Assembly: GCA_914767715.1 (NCBI GenBank)
Contig: OU612071.1
Coordinates: 5,272,001 to 5,332,000, forward strand
DNA length: 60,000 bases
Direction of reading: 5' to 3'
DNA from: Membranipora membranacea
Taxonomy: Eukaryota; Bryozoa; Gymnolaemata; Cheilostomatida; Membraniporidae
Positions 24,240 to 38,256 of this stretch are shown piece after piece. Every line of letters starts with the position of its first letter. Within the stretch, counting starts at the first letter, position 1. Position numbers and translations under genes: made by a program. The notes beneath the pieces were generated by a model that saw only the letters and a program-made list of their open reading frames with translations, did not search any database and was not told the origin of the DNA.

Positions 24240-26090
24240 TATGTGTAATTATTCATCTTTGGCCTTTTTATTTACAACGACTGACCTGTGACCTACATTT
24301 AAATTAAATGCAGTAATTTGTTGTTGTTTTACTGTTCTAAATTGGTATCTCTAACAGGAAAAATGTGACAGTTTGTCCACAATAGAAGTCATAGTGGTAT
24401 GCAGACAATGTGAAAAAGATGTGGTAACAGTGTATACATTCATCAAAAATGTAACTTAGCTTAGATTTGTTTCATCTTTGTTAATTTTCCCTGTTCAGCC
24501 CCACAGGGAAATAAGTTCATCATGATGAAAAATCTTGGCCCATTAGTATCTCAACAAAACTTGTTCTAAGCTCCTCAACCCCGAAATGAGGAGTAATTCC
24601 TAATTTCATTCCTAACTAGAATTTCTTGCCAGCTAACATTAAGTGACCTTAAAACTAGCTATAATGTGAGCTCTTCTCAAGAAGTGTTAACTCCTCTGGT
24701 GCATTGGTCTTAGATTTTTTGCCTGCCATATTATCACCTCTATGTGAATCACAAGTAGTCAGGAAATAACACCAAGTGTGTGTAACCTGGGTGGGTGGGA
24801 GGGTTGTTGTCCCCCCACCCCTGACAGCCTGCCCAGGCTAAAGTGTGTGGGTGTCACACATAAAAGTGACACACTAAACAGTGGTCAGTTATTGTCAAGA
24901 TATCACCAGGTGGTATAAAATATTAGTCAAAACTTGTGCATTCCATTCAACCCAACACCAGTTACAGATATGTAATTAAGATGGTCTAAAAATAGAAAAG
25001 GGAATTCTGCTTGTCCCTACACACAAAGTTTTATTGATAACCTGCACTGTAGCTGGTAGGGTCACCAAAGTATGACTTCCTCATATTTTCATAAGAGGTC
25101 ATTAATCAAACAAGACCATTTTCCTAAATACTCAGTCGAAAAAGTTTTAAAGGGTGTCTCATGCACCGGCACCTGTCGGAACTAAGGACATATTCTGTAA
25201 CACCGGGAAGAAATGCAAATGATGATAAACTTGATCAGACTCCTGCAATAACAGTATTTTAACAATTAAGATCTTTAGTTTTGATGACAGGACATCATAT
25301 TCTGCATAATAATAATTGGCAGCCACCGAAATGCATATTGTTTTGGTCGCAAACTGAATGTACACTTTACACTAGAATGCCGAGCATTCACAACCAGGAA
25401 GTGTGAATTCTGGGCCTTTGTCTATATTCATAGTAATCATAGCAAGCAACTGATAAATGGATGTGCTTCCATCAAGTAGCAGTCCGTTGACAATGGAATT
25501 CTATTTTCATATGAGAGAACATAGATCATGACAGATAACGCTTGGTACAATCCCTGATAAAGTTTGCCCACAGATAAGCGAGATATGTGAAGGGCATGGG
25601 GATCAGACTTTTAATGTTAGGTAACACTGACTGATTATAAGCTGAACTACCTCCTTCTTCATGGAGGGCCTTCTGGTTCAGGTAGGTGGCGGGGAAACTT
25701 CAATAACAGGCAAATGAACGTTGAAGGCATGGTGGAAGAATTAGACAAGGTTGTCAGGGACTTATTTAGTAGATATTATCACAGAGTAAGGATATATCCT
25801 TACTCTGTGATATTATACACCTAATCACCTAATTTACACAAATCAGACTTCCTGATTGCATTAAAAACATTGAAAACCTTAAAACTACATGGCAGGTAAT
25901 GAATGAATGATTATATAAATGCTCTGGTAAACATTCTGATGAATCACTCATTTTACTGCAGTGTAATCTTTTGTCAAAAATATGAATGGGAACAATGGAC
26001 CATAAAGTCCCTCATTGGAAAGGTATTCACTTGTAAGATAAGCATTCATAATGGGCCAATATTTACTTTGAGATAATATTGCGTCGGAGT
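24240..26090. other. No gene seen; contains a perfect palindrome
   Basis: No coding exon is supported on either strand. The one notable item is the 36-bp palindrome at 25777-25812. Confidence 0.4.
25777..25812. repeat. Perfect 36-bp palindrome
   Basis: TATCACAGAGTAAGGATA is immediately followed by its exact reverse complement. It would form a spacerless hairpin and may be a foldback remnant. Confidence 0.8.
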
Positions 26091-26099
26091 TTGAGTGTG

Positions 26100-26282
26100 A
26101 TTTCATCGGATCGTTTGTTGGGAGGGGAAGTTAGCTTTGACAGGCAGTTCAGTGTGATACCGGGAGTGGGTACTGAGAACTTTTAGTAGTTAGCTAGCTA
26201 GTCCAGTTGATTGAGGGCCGCCATTGAGGTGATGCCGCTCAGCACTGAATCTAGCTACATTGTACAACATCAGTGATAAAAG
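26100..26282 (+). other. Possible 5' untranslated exon of receptor B
   Basis: A donor AAAAG|GTGAGT at 26282 is followed by a good acceptor (TTTATTTTGCAG) at 26855. That acceptor could start the exon containing the receptor B ATG (27037). There is no coding evidence, and the exon's left end is arbitrary. Confidence 0.25.
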
Positions 26283-27036
26283 GTGAGTGTCTAGATGTTT
26301 AATCCATTTGATGACTCTTTACTTTGGGTATGGCCCTTCTTTTTAGCGTGACTTGGTCTGTATAACTTAAATGTCGACCTAAGATTTCGGTTTCTAAGTA
26401 GGGTAACCTAGGAAAACAAACACCAGGACAACTTGTTTTCAATGTATGTTACAGATTCGTTTATTATGTGTGGTGACTGCCAAGATCTAAATAGCCATTG
26501 AAATTGATTGAGAGCGTGAACAGGAACACTTCATCTACTTTATAGGAGACACTACTTAGTAGAATTTTGGCAGTAGTTATTCTAAGACTTTTCATCAATA
26601 GGGACCTTCCCCATTGATTGCGTCAAGGCTATGATTAATTTTTGTACCAATCAATGCTTTTTGTGTCCACTAATGATGATGCGTTCACCAGGGCGATACA
26701 TAATTGTAATATTTCCTTGTAAGCCTATATGAGTCATTTACAATATCAGTTTTTGTAATCATGCAGGCAATGTACATCTCATTGTAATATCCCTATTCAG
26801 CAAACGCTCTTAGAGAGATAGGCAACAAGAGTTTAGTTCTTTATTTATTTTGCAGCTCCTGCATCTTACCTGACCACACATGAGACTCTGAAGGCACTCA
26901 AATACAAGTCACCTCCAAAATAAAAGTCATTTAGGAATATACTTTAGCCCAATAGCAGAAGCTAGCGGTGTCTACATCTCGAACAGGATATTTCAGATAC
27001 AACCTCAAAGTGGATATTAACGCCTGATAATAAACC

Positions 27037-30000
27037 ATGCAGCTATACTGTATACCTAGACTGGTACTCATCACGCTTCTCTCTCTCAGTGTCAATCTTC
27101 TCGTGCCGCTGACTACGATAGTCATCGGGATAACCTCACTTAGTATACAGAAGGTATCAGCTGACGGCGCGTCACTGGGTAGGTGTCTTTACTTTACAGG
27201 CCCGTAGTTCTTAGGCCACTGTGTTTAGCTTTCTACAGGAGGCGGGGAGTCACTGCCTCCTCTAGAAAGCTAAATACCGTGGCTTAAAACGCTTGAATTG
27301 AATAATCAATGTTAACATCGGCACCACTGGGAATATTATATTACCAATTACATGCCTTAAATTGCTTGGGGAGGAGCTTATAGCGCTCCTTATGGTGACG
27401 CTTTGGACTTGCCACCCCTACATTTTTGTCTAAACTACGGTCGGTCGTGCTTTACAAGAATAGTTTGATATATAAGGCCCGTGTGTTATTATATAACAAT
27501 TGGTTCTAATCAAGAAGGTGATAACTCCTAAAATATGCAATGGGCTTTCACCTCAGACTGAAGGGGTTGTTGCTATCCTGTTTCGAATATTGAAATAACC
27601 GATTTAAGAGTTCATTTGATTTGTGGACTGATGCTAGTAGCGATTAGTACTAATCGCCGCAGAGGGATCTAGCAATTTTCTTCCGACTGCATTGATAACC
27701 TATGCATGTATTCCTAAGGGTTGGGTGCTGCTACGCTGCGTCTTATTGGGCCCTTTCAAGTGTTGAAGGCTAGGGCATGTCCTGTATGTCCATCCCATTG
27801 CGGGTTTCCTGCGTTGACACCCAACAAGCTACCACACTGATGAAATAAGATCGTAAACGATTACAGTTTTTTTGTTGTAGACTGTGCGCCATAGTTCATG
27901 CACAATAACCAACTAGCAGGCTAGTCCCCATCCTGAATACCATATAGGGCTGGCTTTAGCTAGAAAAACAAGCATTCCGATAAATCCTTGTTACACGCAT
28001 GAAAGCTATCAGGTAGGATTAGTAAAATTTAGCCCTAAGGGAAAAGCTCAACAACATTCCTGATAACATGATTGGTCCTTGGCTGAACCAATCATCTATC
28101 ATTACTGCTATGATAAAGGCTCATCTTTTGATCTTAACTATTCTTTATTTTATACCACAATAACTTGTCAATAGGGGATGTTGTGCCACTTATTTTGCAA
28201 TAGCAAGGGCTGTCCCTTCAAACCTTGGCAATGGGTGTTGAATTGAATCAGGTTATCCCTAAGTCTTACTGCATCGTAATATCAGAGACTATTGTCTCTG
28301 GCAATATATCAACAATTTGAGTAGTGCAAAAAATTGTCCTATGTCTCAATTACAAAGTCTCATCTAACATCATAGTAAAATCTAAGCATTGGGACAAGTG
28401 ATAGACAGTTTTGGATTGCAGCCAAGTAGCGTAGATAAGCTTTAAACTTAGCCTCGGAACCTTTGCCTAGTCCGTGATAGGCAATAATTACACAGTATAG
28501 CCCCAGTTCTCCAAATCTGTGCAGGCTGCAGATAGTGGCGTTCATTCATCAACCACAGCTCAGACTAACTAGATTCATTGTTAGCCGATTGAAAAAAATA
28601 CATAGTCGGCCAGAAAGTGCTCATTAAGCTTATTCGCCTGTCAATATTTACTAGGAGCGCATTCATGCGAGTGAAATGTCACTAAAAATTATTTTTAGCC
28701 AATAATAGAGCTATTAGCTAAGGGGCCCAGGTTTTATTGACCAGGTTTTATTGAGTGCCTCTCCTTCAATAAATGCCTATAAATCATTTATTGATTTATT
28801 ATCTTGGCCGTGTATTAACCAGCAATTAGCTAACCTTATTGTGGTAACTTAAAGCAGGAACTTGGCAAACTTTTGCCATATCCTTCAAATTAGCTCATAA
28901 AGTACCCTGCCACCTTATAACGGCAATATGTAGAAGGCATATTGTCATGATGCTATAAAAGAACAAAGCATACACAAAATATGACTATGTTGTTTGTTTT
29001 TCCTGTCTTGCCTTGTTTTTCTTGGTAAATTGTTCGTTATTGCAAGATTGCTGAGCACTGACGAATCTACAGATTTGTCTTATCTGGTTGAGCCGCTATG
29101 GTATTCAAATAAGTTAATTACATTATAAAGCTAAGTAACCTTACAGGAAATGTCTCAAACTGTTGCTGCTCTCAACATGCATGGCCAATTCCGTCCCTTC
29201 GCAAGTTTTTGGCAAGGTTAGCTGTATCTACTGTCGGCTCAGCCAGTAGGCCTAACCATCTGGTGCAATAGCCTCAGTGTTGCTGAAATATGGTCTCGAG
29301 TGCAATTCTGTTGCCACAACAAGCCAAAGCAAGAATAGACTCATCTTTCACGAATTAGTGGGTCAAATACCATGTAGTAAAATCACAATGAGTAGAAAAC
29401 TGCAGGGTCCGATAGAAAAGTGGGGCGTTATCTCTCGCCTTTTAAATAAATATGAATATTACCTAGAGTAGTGTTAAAAACTGTGAACAATAATAATTAT
29501 GCAAATAACAATATCTCTTGACAATGACCGAGACCAAGACTCAAATCGCAGCCTCCTACCTCAAACAACACAATTTTCCTTGTGTCACAGAATTAGTTAT
29601 TTTTGCAAATCACTGTCGCAATGAGCAATTTTATTGTGTGTGGACCAATATTTTTTAATGTAGAATCTTCACAAGAATGGGTGTGTCTTATTTTTCTTGG
29701 TCATAAAAGAAACATGCATGCCTTGTATGGTTACTATGCCTAATAAGGTGTAGTGCGCACTATGGGTGACAACTTCACATCCTTTTGTTTCGATATCAAA
29801 GTCCGGACAATATTTCACCTTAATTGACATTAGGCGATGTCTTTGCTTCACTAATCTTTATGAAGGAAGGCTTTAGAAATACTAAATACTCATACTCAAT
29901 GACATAATAATATCATTAGTACTAAGTTTTGTGTTCATAGTTCTATTTTCTTTGCCTAGCAGCTCAATATTACACAACTTGTTTAAACAATGACTATAAT

Positions 30001-33000
30001 GGACACAAGTTTTGAATGCAAGCTCCTGTTATCATAATTGCTTAGACCCCCCCTGTACTCTTACAAGTGGAAAAAAACTCTAGTCTCATATGTTTTTGCC
30101 CATGCTTGTTGAGAACTTAGTCAGCTAGAACTCAATGATTTTAGTTCTAATAAAGCTGGCCTCACACCACCAACTCCATTTGCACCGATTGTCGATTGTT
30201 GATGTTTATTTCCTTGAATAATTATTGCCACAAATCATAACAATATATAAATAAAAGTATATATATAATAAAAGTATATATATAATAAAAGTATTTATAT
30301 AAAATAAAATAATATATAATAAATGAAATACATAAAATAATATATAGTAAATAAAAGTATATATATAACAAACAGAAAGGAATGGCTTCTCACCCTGCCT
30401 CATTCAGCCACTAATCCTCTTTAAATTGATTCATAGTGTTGAGAGAAGAGCTAAACTATAAATATGATCCGAATTTGAGACAAAGTAATATTGACACAGT
30501 GTGTTCTGCTGTTCTAGCCTCTCCGTTAGTCTATTATATCTCTAAGAAGGATTTGTCATACCTGGTTGAAGGAGAAGACAACTCACATCAATATTAAAAA
30601 CAATCCTTCTAACACAGAGCTTTAGGCTGGTACTTACCTTCATATAAGAGACATAAAACCTAACATACATTAACAGTAACAGCAACTGATTTACGCTTCC
30701 AAGGTCAATCTGGTGACAATGATCACGTTATATTTGTTTAACTGTACACTAAGGATTAAACACAAAATGAAGGTACAGCATTGAAATAAATTCTTGGACT
30801 TCGGTTATGATTTGTTAACAATGCCTTCACCATGAATTATCTGAACGTTTTTCTTGCTGTGTTGTAGCACTGAACAAGACGATTAGCATAGTAGAACTGG
30901 ATCCCTACTCAGTCTCATTTGCCTTTGAGAGGGCGGCATACAATGATCAAGACTTGGCTCACACAAAGTATGAGATAAAGATTGTAAAAGAAGATGGTAT
31001 CACGTCTGCTAAAACATTGGATTCACAGAATATACAGCCTTATGAAATAGATAAGGTAAGTGAACTCATGTTAACCTTGTCTTACCTCAGGAGTTATCCT
31101 CTCTTGAGTACAGAAACTGGGACCCAAAGTACTAATGCGGCACTCTATACTCATGTCCGCCAGAAACTCGGCTACTCTTTGTATCAAAGAGGCGGCATGT
31201 GAGGTGTGCAAACACACAGTGGACTTCCAGTATTTTCATTCCCGTTCCGCAAGGACCTAGCTAGGATAAATGGCGCACCAGGAACAAATCAGAAATGACT
31301 GCCGGCACCAGGAATTGAACCTGGATCTGAAAGATCTCAAGCCAATACACTTTACCATTAGACCACTCCTGATTCCATTCCTTTAGTTGCTTCAGCAACA
31401 TCACCTCCCAAAAGACAAATGATTCACAAAGCGCAAAGTTTACAAGTCACCATGTGTTGTTTTAGCCAAAATAACAAGGCTTGTGTGGATCTGGAGAGTG
31501 TATGTCTGTTAAGTCCCTCTGTTGAGAGTAGTGCATTACATAATGTTTTGTATTCATTTCATAGTCCTCGCCAATACTGGAATAAATATTTTTCTTTCAC
31601 TCAACTGAAAACTAACTTGGGGCCTTTTTAAAAGTTAGTAGGAGTTGTCTTCAGCTCAGCATGGGCAGTGAACTCTTTTTGCTGTCCTCATCTGTTGAAC
31701 AAAATAGACTGAAACAAGAATCAAATTAACTTGAAAAACGATAACATCTGTAAAGTGCCAGAAACCCGTGCCATTAGTTGTGTCATGTCCACTTTTATAT
31801 TGATATCATGCATATACTTTGAATGCACACAAAATATACTTCCAGGTGACAAGTTGGCAGGAGAGTCGAGTGTACATAGAGACTCTTAACAATGTTATCC
31901 CGGGGAAATATATAATTAAGGTATGATATTCTACAAAATGTATACCAGGTTCTGCCTTGTTAATCAGATTTGTTATATCTCTAGATGGAACTGTAATACT
32001 TATTGCCTTACCAATAAGAATTTCCATGTTTTGAAACTTATATGGGGATGGTGAGATGGCGCAATGGCGCAATCGGTTAGCGCGCTTGCTATTCACTGCC
32101 AGGCGATTAGTGCCACGGGAGTTGTGGGTTCGAGCCCCACGGGGGAGCTTTCATTGTTGATTGTTCCAGCCCCCAGCACCCTCGGGTGTATATCTCTCCT
32201 GTGTACTTGTCTACTGACTGACTCATGGAAAGACATGTGACAGCATGGAAAGATATGCTGACAAGCTGGAAAGACAGCTAAACCTACTACAAGGGGTCCC
32301 AGCAATGGGCCATGTAAGGCCAATAACCCTAACACGTACGCTGTGTTTCATAGGGTGGCAATGGTGGATTGTTATGTGCTGTGGGATGAGAGAACACAAC
32401 TCCGAGTAGTGAATAGCGGCTATCTAATTAGCGCCATCGACCCATTCTTTTTTGGGGATGGCGCAATCGGTTAGCGCGCATTCTATTGACTGCCAGGCGA
32501 TTAGTGCCGCAGGAGTTGTGGGTTCGAGCCCCACTGGGGGAGCTTTCATTGTTGATTGTTCCAGCCCCCAGCACCCTCGGGTGTATACCTCTCCAGTCCG
32601 ATACAATACGCATCACAGCTTTTACAATCTTACTTTACAGATCACTCCTTATGGGAAATCGGAAGGAATCTGTTATTTTAATTGCAACAACAAACCTTTA
32701 GCCTCCCAAAGATACACCAGTTCAATCTTCACTATAACAGGTAAGTAGTTCTTGGTACTATCTTATTGCAGTACCGGTAGTACAACAATTTTGTTGTTCA
32801 ATGATATCTGTGGATTTTTTTTCTCCAGGAAAATGAATTTTCTACATTCGTTTTGATGATTGGTAGGTTTATTCCTGTTCTCCTTCATTCAACTTTACTT
32901 GATCCAGGTGAAAATTGTTTACGGGGGCTCAAATCAAGTTCTTCAAGTTATGCTGTTTCATGCAAATAAGATACGGTAGCTGTCGAGTTTGATGAGAGGA

Positions 33001-36000
33001 ATTGTCTTTTCATCAGTGATGAGAAGACGACTCTGATAGGCTTTGCCATACGGTATACTGGTAGAGTTTTGTTTATTGTCTGGATACATATTGTTCAATT
33101 ATTCTTTGTATTACAAGGTGCGGATTACAAGCCACCATCTTCTCCTAAGCTGGAGCTGTCAGGACAGAATCTCACTATTGTCATCCCTGTTGCTCCGCTC
33201 AACTACCACATATCACAAACCGTCAGCATCATGTTCCAGCGAATCAACGGAAGCCCAAAAAATGTGACAATATATGTGAGAATCAACATAATAACGATAA
33301 TAATAAGTACTTCTATCAGTTATTTATGGCATGATTTATGCTATTAATCTGTCTTGATAAGTTCTATCAATGAGATATCAGGTTAGGGGACCGAGACAAC
33401 CAGAGTTTTCAAGTTGTACATGAGAGATGTTAAGTCGTAATTTACCAGGCTATCCTTTTTGTCTCAACATACATCACCATGTTATCTCAACAATATTAAC
33501 TTATTATTCTGTACACTACTAACTAAATAAATAATGAACTATTTAAATTACGCATAGACAATTTTCTGAGCGCAAATTTAACCCTTGCTTTGGAGTTTTG
33601 TTCTTGCCATGCCATTTAGCCCACGCATCATGGTCTCATCTCAAACACAGCTATGTTAGGATAGAACTCTATAGACATTGTTTGGGAAATAGTTTCTGTG
33701 TTTGGATTGCCATATATATCAATTTCTGCCTCCGAACAGAAGCTTTAATTTGAGCTCGGCAAACTGCCTATTCCTTTTCATGGGATAAAGACCCAATCAT
33801 CATTCTCTACAATATTGGTGTCTTTGTAGATTGAAACACAAAGTGGTAATGGTACTTGGAGTGAGCAGCAGGTACCCTTGGATGGTGTCTTATCTCATTA
33901 CAATCCTGGAGATCGACTACAAGCAACAGTAAGAACGATATCTATCTATTGTAATAGTATAGTACAGACGGTTAAGGGTAAGGACTTGTGATCTGATGAT
34001 CCAGGTTCGATTCCCGGCGCCGGCCCTCATTTCTGATTTAGCCCTGACAAGCCATTCATCCTGGTCAGGTCTGTTCAGATAAGGACCATAAATAAAGGAG
34101 GTCTACTGTGTGCTTGCACGCAGTGTAAGGATCCCCTCTGCGTCTTTGAAAAAGAGTAGCTAGCAAAGGTGGGCAAAGGGATAGGGTACTATCTCACATA
34201 AGTCATTTGCGCTAAAGGGGCCCGTTAAATAGGGCGGTCAAATAGGACCTAGTGCATAGAAAGAAAGAAACCTTTCAACTGCTTTTAATTTATTTTTGGT
34301 CAACCCATGTTATGTTTCGTTTCTAATAGTTGGCTGTCTGTGCATCCGAGTAGCATCCAGGAAAATCATCAGAAGTGGTTTTCCAGCTAATATGCTTCAA
34401 AATGAGCCCAAGAACAGCTTAATTGGTTGACTCTACTGATCATACTAATACTGGCGGAGCACTATTATTAGCGGGCCCATTGTGAGTAGTAACCGTGAAC
34501 AGGGCAAATTGTATGTGTTAGATATAATCACTGCCTCATCCCGGATATTATTTTTAGATTACGATGAGCTCATCTGCAGGCTTGTGCAATGCATCAGACG
34601 GCCAATTCAACTATAATGGGACTTGTGTAACACTCTCTCATGCTAAGACTAACAGCATAACCATATTAGCAGCAGGTAAAATAAAAACTTTTATAATATG
34701 CTATTGCTCTTTTGCATAGGAAATATTTTCTCACTTGCTGTATTTTGACATAGACTATGGCCGCTGTGAAAACCACTGCACCAACACTTTAAATAGTGAT
34801 AAATAATGATGACGAGTGATATATTATTCTGGTTATGTCTTCAATTTAGTATGCTTCAAGTACCTGCTTGTCAATGAGTTATGATTAGTGAAGTAGACAC
34901 TATAAACTGCATTTGGTTTTGAAAAACAGCATAAATATGTCTATCTTGTTTTATTCAGATGATTCTACAAAGCCAAGCCCTAGACATCAGAAGTCACTCA
35001 CTGATCAACAGAAACAATATATCGGCGGTGCTGTTGGAGCCTTTGTTGGCTTATGTATTATACTGACTGTCACATCTATGTATATTGCATACAATAAGCA
35101 GCAAGTGAAGAAGCGGAAGACAGAGGAGAAAGGCAAGCCGGGCAGCGAAGAGAATCTCATCCCTGAGGATTATGAGGCGGATAAGTTCAGTGAATTCACT
35201 GGTGAGAACAGAAGCCTTTATTTCCTTATTAGTTTTTCCTTTGATTGTGTGTTAACTCAGCATGTTAAAGTCAGCCTTCACTACAACTACAACTCACAAT
35301 TGGAGTCAGGAGTGGTCTGATGGTTAAGGGGGCAGACTTGTGATCTATGAGGTTCAGGTTCAATTCCCGGCGCTGTCAGTCATTTCTGATTTGATACTGG
35401 CATGCCATTCATCCTAGCGAGGTCCTTGCGGAACGAGACTAAGAATACCGGAGGTCCACTGTGTGTTTGCACACCCCACAGGCAGTAAAAAGATTTTCCT
35501 CTGCCTATTCGATGGAAAGAGTAGCCGGAATTCCAGCGAGCAAGGGTAAAGGATGCGGCTTGAGTACCATGGGTCCCTGTACCTGTAGTCTAGAGGGGAT
35601 ATCCCTCTCCGCAATATATCCAATGAATATTGTCAACTATCAATATTCGTTGGACCAATTTTTTTGATCGGATAACACTTGGGTGTATGCAATATTTTGC
35701 TGTGATTTGATTTAATCAACATGTTTTTGAGTCAGCATATTTTTAATATTTCGACTACACCCAGCAGTCATTTAGAAATATAATATAATATGTTTTTTCA
35801 TTCATGTTGCAGGAGACGAGAGCACTTGGGCGTTTGGATCTAAAAGCCAACGTGTTTGTATTGTTTACATAAATGGTTTGCCGGGATATGAGGACCTGGC
35901 TGGAAAACTCAAGGATGCCTTAACATCACATTTCGGAATCAATATCAGCATATACACAGGAACTCGCGGTGAACCCAAGTGAGTAGAGTCCTAATATGCA

Positions 36001-38154
36001 CACATTAATGAGTCCTATTCATACACATCATTGTTCACTAGCTCCATATTATTTATCAACTTGCAACTCACTTCTTGCTATTCATCACTGAAGCATAAAA
36101 CTTAGCATCACACTAACAATAGAAAATAGAAATAGGTAAGAGTCGGCTAAGAGATTTCAGAGATCAGAAAATAATTGTGTTTCTTGAACATTATAACATT
36201 TGTTTCCTGTCTCAATTGAACATTTTCATATCTATTTTCAGTAATCCGGCTCATTATGCTGGTTTTGTGATCGCCCTGGACTCAGTAGAGCTGTCATTGG
36301 CTTGTAACAGACTCCTACCACACGAGACCGTGTCAGTGTTGGCGGAAAAAAACGCAGGTGCCCATGAGCCTGAACGAACAGCTCAATGCAGCGACTTCCG
36401 CGCTGCAAATATCATCAACTTCTTGACTAATGATTCTTTGGAAGAATGCAGAATGCAGAACGTTGCTTTGGTAAGCTTACTAGTCAACAAATATTTGTAT
36501 GGTGCAAGAGGGTATAATCATACATTGCAGCTACTCAAAAGTTTCAATGCCACATCACAGATTTAAAACCCAAGCAGAAACAATTTCATAACGTAATACT
36601 TCATTCAGTTGTTTCTGCGATAATATTTTACAATTACCTACAAACAAATTTTACCTTTCTTAATCCGCCTTTCTTCCGAGTATAAGCATAAAGGCATAAC
36701 TTTTTAGAGGCTGATAGGTCAGTGAACAATCTTCTCATTTTTTTTGTAACTCATGAGATTGAAAAAAACAATGTTTTGTATTCTTCAGGCGACGTTTGAG
36801 CATCTGGAACATTCATCAAACAAGCATGGCGGCTTATGTTCCAGTCAGCAGAGAAAAGGTGTTAAGAAATTTCTTCTACCAAAGAAGTTTGAAGAGCTGG
36901 TGAGTGTGATGGAAAAGTAAATCAAAATGTCTTAAGTAGGGTCGGACCTGCAGACCTCGGGATAAATAATGATTTTAAAATAATGAAGAAAATGAAATTG
37001 TTTCTATACACTTGTAAAATAAATCTTTACTCAAGCTGAAACTTTTAGATGTGTTTATGAGTTACTTTGAAATAAAATATTAAAAAATTGCTGTGAAATT
37101 GTGAATCTTTTCATGTAAAACCTTGTCTGTGAATTTTCCAGATGAAATATGTTATGACTGAAGGGATTCATCAAGACAAACCAGTTGAGATAACTACTTG
37201 GCCACAATATCTCAACAGTGAAGAGGTAGGTGGCTGTGATCTGATTGGCTGTTGGATGAAAATCTCCATCTCACCAGCCAATCAGAGCATTGACTAGAGC
37301 TAAGTTGCTCCGTAGAAAGTGTTTGACAATACACAGTCTGGCATTATTTGTAACGTTGAAGCCTGAATTATCAGGATGATATCCAGTGCTCTCCTCTCAT
37401 TATTTTACACATTTTCTGAGGCGTTTACAAATTATCCTCCTCCCTATCAACTACCAGTAAACTTGTGTCTATGATCAGTGAACCATGTTCTCCTAACAGT
37501 AGCGCTGTATCCAAGCACAAGATAGATAGCTTGGTGTGTGATGACACACATGCCACAATTGCAAAATATATCGGCATCATCAATTTACTCCGAGTTTGAC
37601 TATTCTCAACTGCACCGATTTTTTTTTTAAGTTTCATTGTTCTTGTTTTAATTTGCAGAAAGTGCATTTGGACAGAGCGATTGCCAATCTCAAAACTGTT
37701 CAGCCTGCATCGCAAACTGATGATGCGAGTCTGAACAACTTGCAAGTCAACAATACTGCACCAGCCGCAATCATAAGTAAGTTTGATGTCTTGTTGTATT
37801 TGTATACAATATTGCATTAGTGCTCATGCATATGACCTTGACATTCAACAAATCTTAAAAAATCTGTCTCCGACCTCATCCTCCATACTGCTCTAATTGA
37901 CCAAAATTTATTTTAAGAGAAGAGAGTCTAAAGAATAATAAGCCTTCATTATTGTTCATACTAAATTAAACAAAATCATGAAACAGGCCTCATCTTACTA
38001 GTGTTTGGATATCATTACAGGTGTTCCAAAGGTGAATGAAGTAACTGACTACACATCTTTGGGTACTGAAGCATCAAGCTATGCATGTTCGGAACCTGAG
38101 CCGGACTCGAACTACTTCACTATAAGCGTCGAAAATAGAACAATTGAAACGTGA
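27037..38154 (+). CDS. SEFIR-like single-pass receptor B, complete
   Basis: Fourteen exons join in phase to 654 residues: 27037-27178, 30868-31055, 31846-31920, 32641-32740, 33118-33275, 33830-33928, 34558-34675, 34959-35201, 35813-35978, 36242-36470, 36789-36899, 37142-37225, 37659-37776 and 38021-38154. Exon 1 encodes a hydrophobic leader (LVLITLLSLSVNLLVPL) and ends in the phase needed by exon 2. Residues about 48-290 form two fibronectin-like modules; about 314-338 is the membrane span; from about 375 an alpha/beta domain (RVCIVYINGLPGYEDL) resembles SEFIR. The tail carries VTDYTSLGTEASSYAC. Known SEFIR domains mediate homotypic contact with CIKS/Act1-type adaptors; such a role here is inferred. 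It differs from receptor A by small in-frame indels in exons 4, 7, 8 and 10. Confidence 0.75.
27190..27440. repeat. Interspersed repeat, copy 2
   Basis: It shares 'cttaggccactgtgtttagc' and 'gaggagcttatagcgctcc' themes with the copies at about 19380, 40215 and 46315. Parts appear in inverted order. It lies in the first intron of receptor B. Confidence 0.45.
30241..30370. repeat. AT-rich minisatellite in the right duplicate only
   Basis: Units of 'ataaaagtatatatata' and variants are repeated. The left duplicate has no such expansion at the matching place (about 1790). Confidence 0.75.
31085..31375 (-). mobile_element. tRNA-derived SINE (family 1), antisense
   Basis: This is the orthologous copy of the SINE at 2510-2815, in the same intron and orientation, so it was present before the duplication. 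The box B region, read on the minus strand, is GGTTCAATTCC. Confidence 0.7.
32043..32597 (+). mobile_element. Double tRNA-derived SINE (family 2)
   Basis: Two tRNA-like heads lie about 410 bp apart (about 32054-32148 and 32450-32545). Each carries GGCGCAATCGGTTAGCGCGC (box A) and GGGTTCGAGCCCCAC (box B). Both continue into the same 'gggggagctttcattgttga' body. The receptor A intron is uninterrupted here (around 3470-3490), so this arrived after the duplication. The acceptor stem does not pair, so it is not a working tRNA gene. Confidence 0.75.
33960..34220 (+). mobile_element. tRNA-derived SINE (family 1), sense
   Basis: The tRNA-like head has GGTTCGATTCCCGGCGCC (box B). The body 'catttctgattt ... 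aggtctactgtgtg' is shared with 35308-35600. It lies in a receptor B intron and is absent from receptor A. Confidence 0.7.
35308..35600 (+). mobile_element. tRNA-derived SINE (family 1), sense
   Basis: The head GGAGTGGTCTGATGGTTAAG and box B GGTTCAATTCCCGG are followed by the family 1 body. It is in the receptor B intron after exon 34959-35201; the matching receptor A intron instead holds a foldback element. Confidence 0.75.
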
Positions 38155-38250
38155 CATAATACCAGATGCTAACCCATGTATTGGACTTGTGTCCTTCAGA
38201 AACGATTTTGTTCATCCCTTTGGCCTTTTTAGTATCTTTTTAATATTCAT

Positions 38251-38256
38251 AATAAA
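38251..38256 (+). promoter_or_regulatory. Polyadenylation signal of receptor B
   Basis: AATAAA lies about 100 bp after the stop codon, in sequence shared with the receptor A 3' end. Confidence 0.7.

Noticed and set aside
32452-32545. A functional tRNA gene with clear A and B boxes
   Set aside because: The acceptor stem does not pair, a near-identical head lies about 400 bp away with the same non-tRNA body, and the unit is missing from the duplicate intron. A SINE explains it better.
37425-37817. Minus-strand 130-codon frame over the receptor B 3' region
   Set aside because: It is antisense to exon 37659-37776, which has homology, phase and splice sites on the plus strand.
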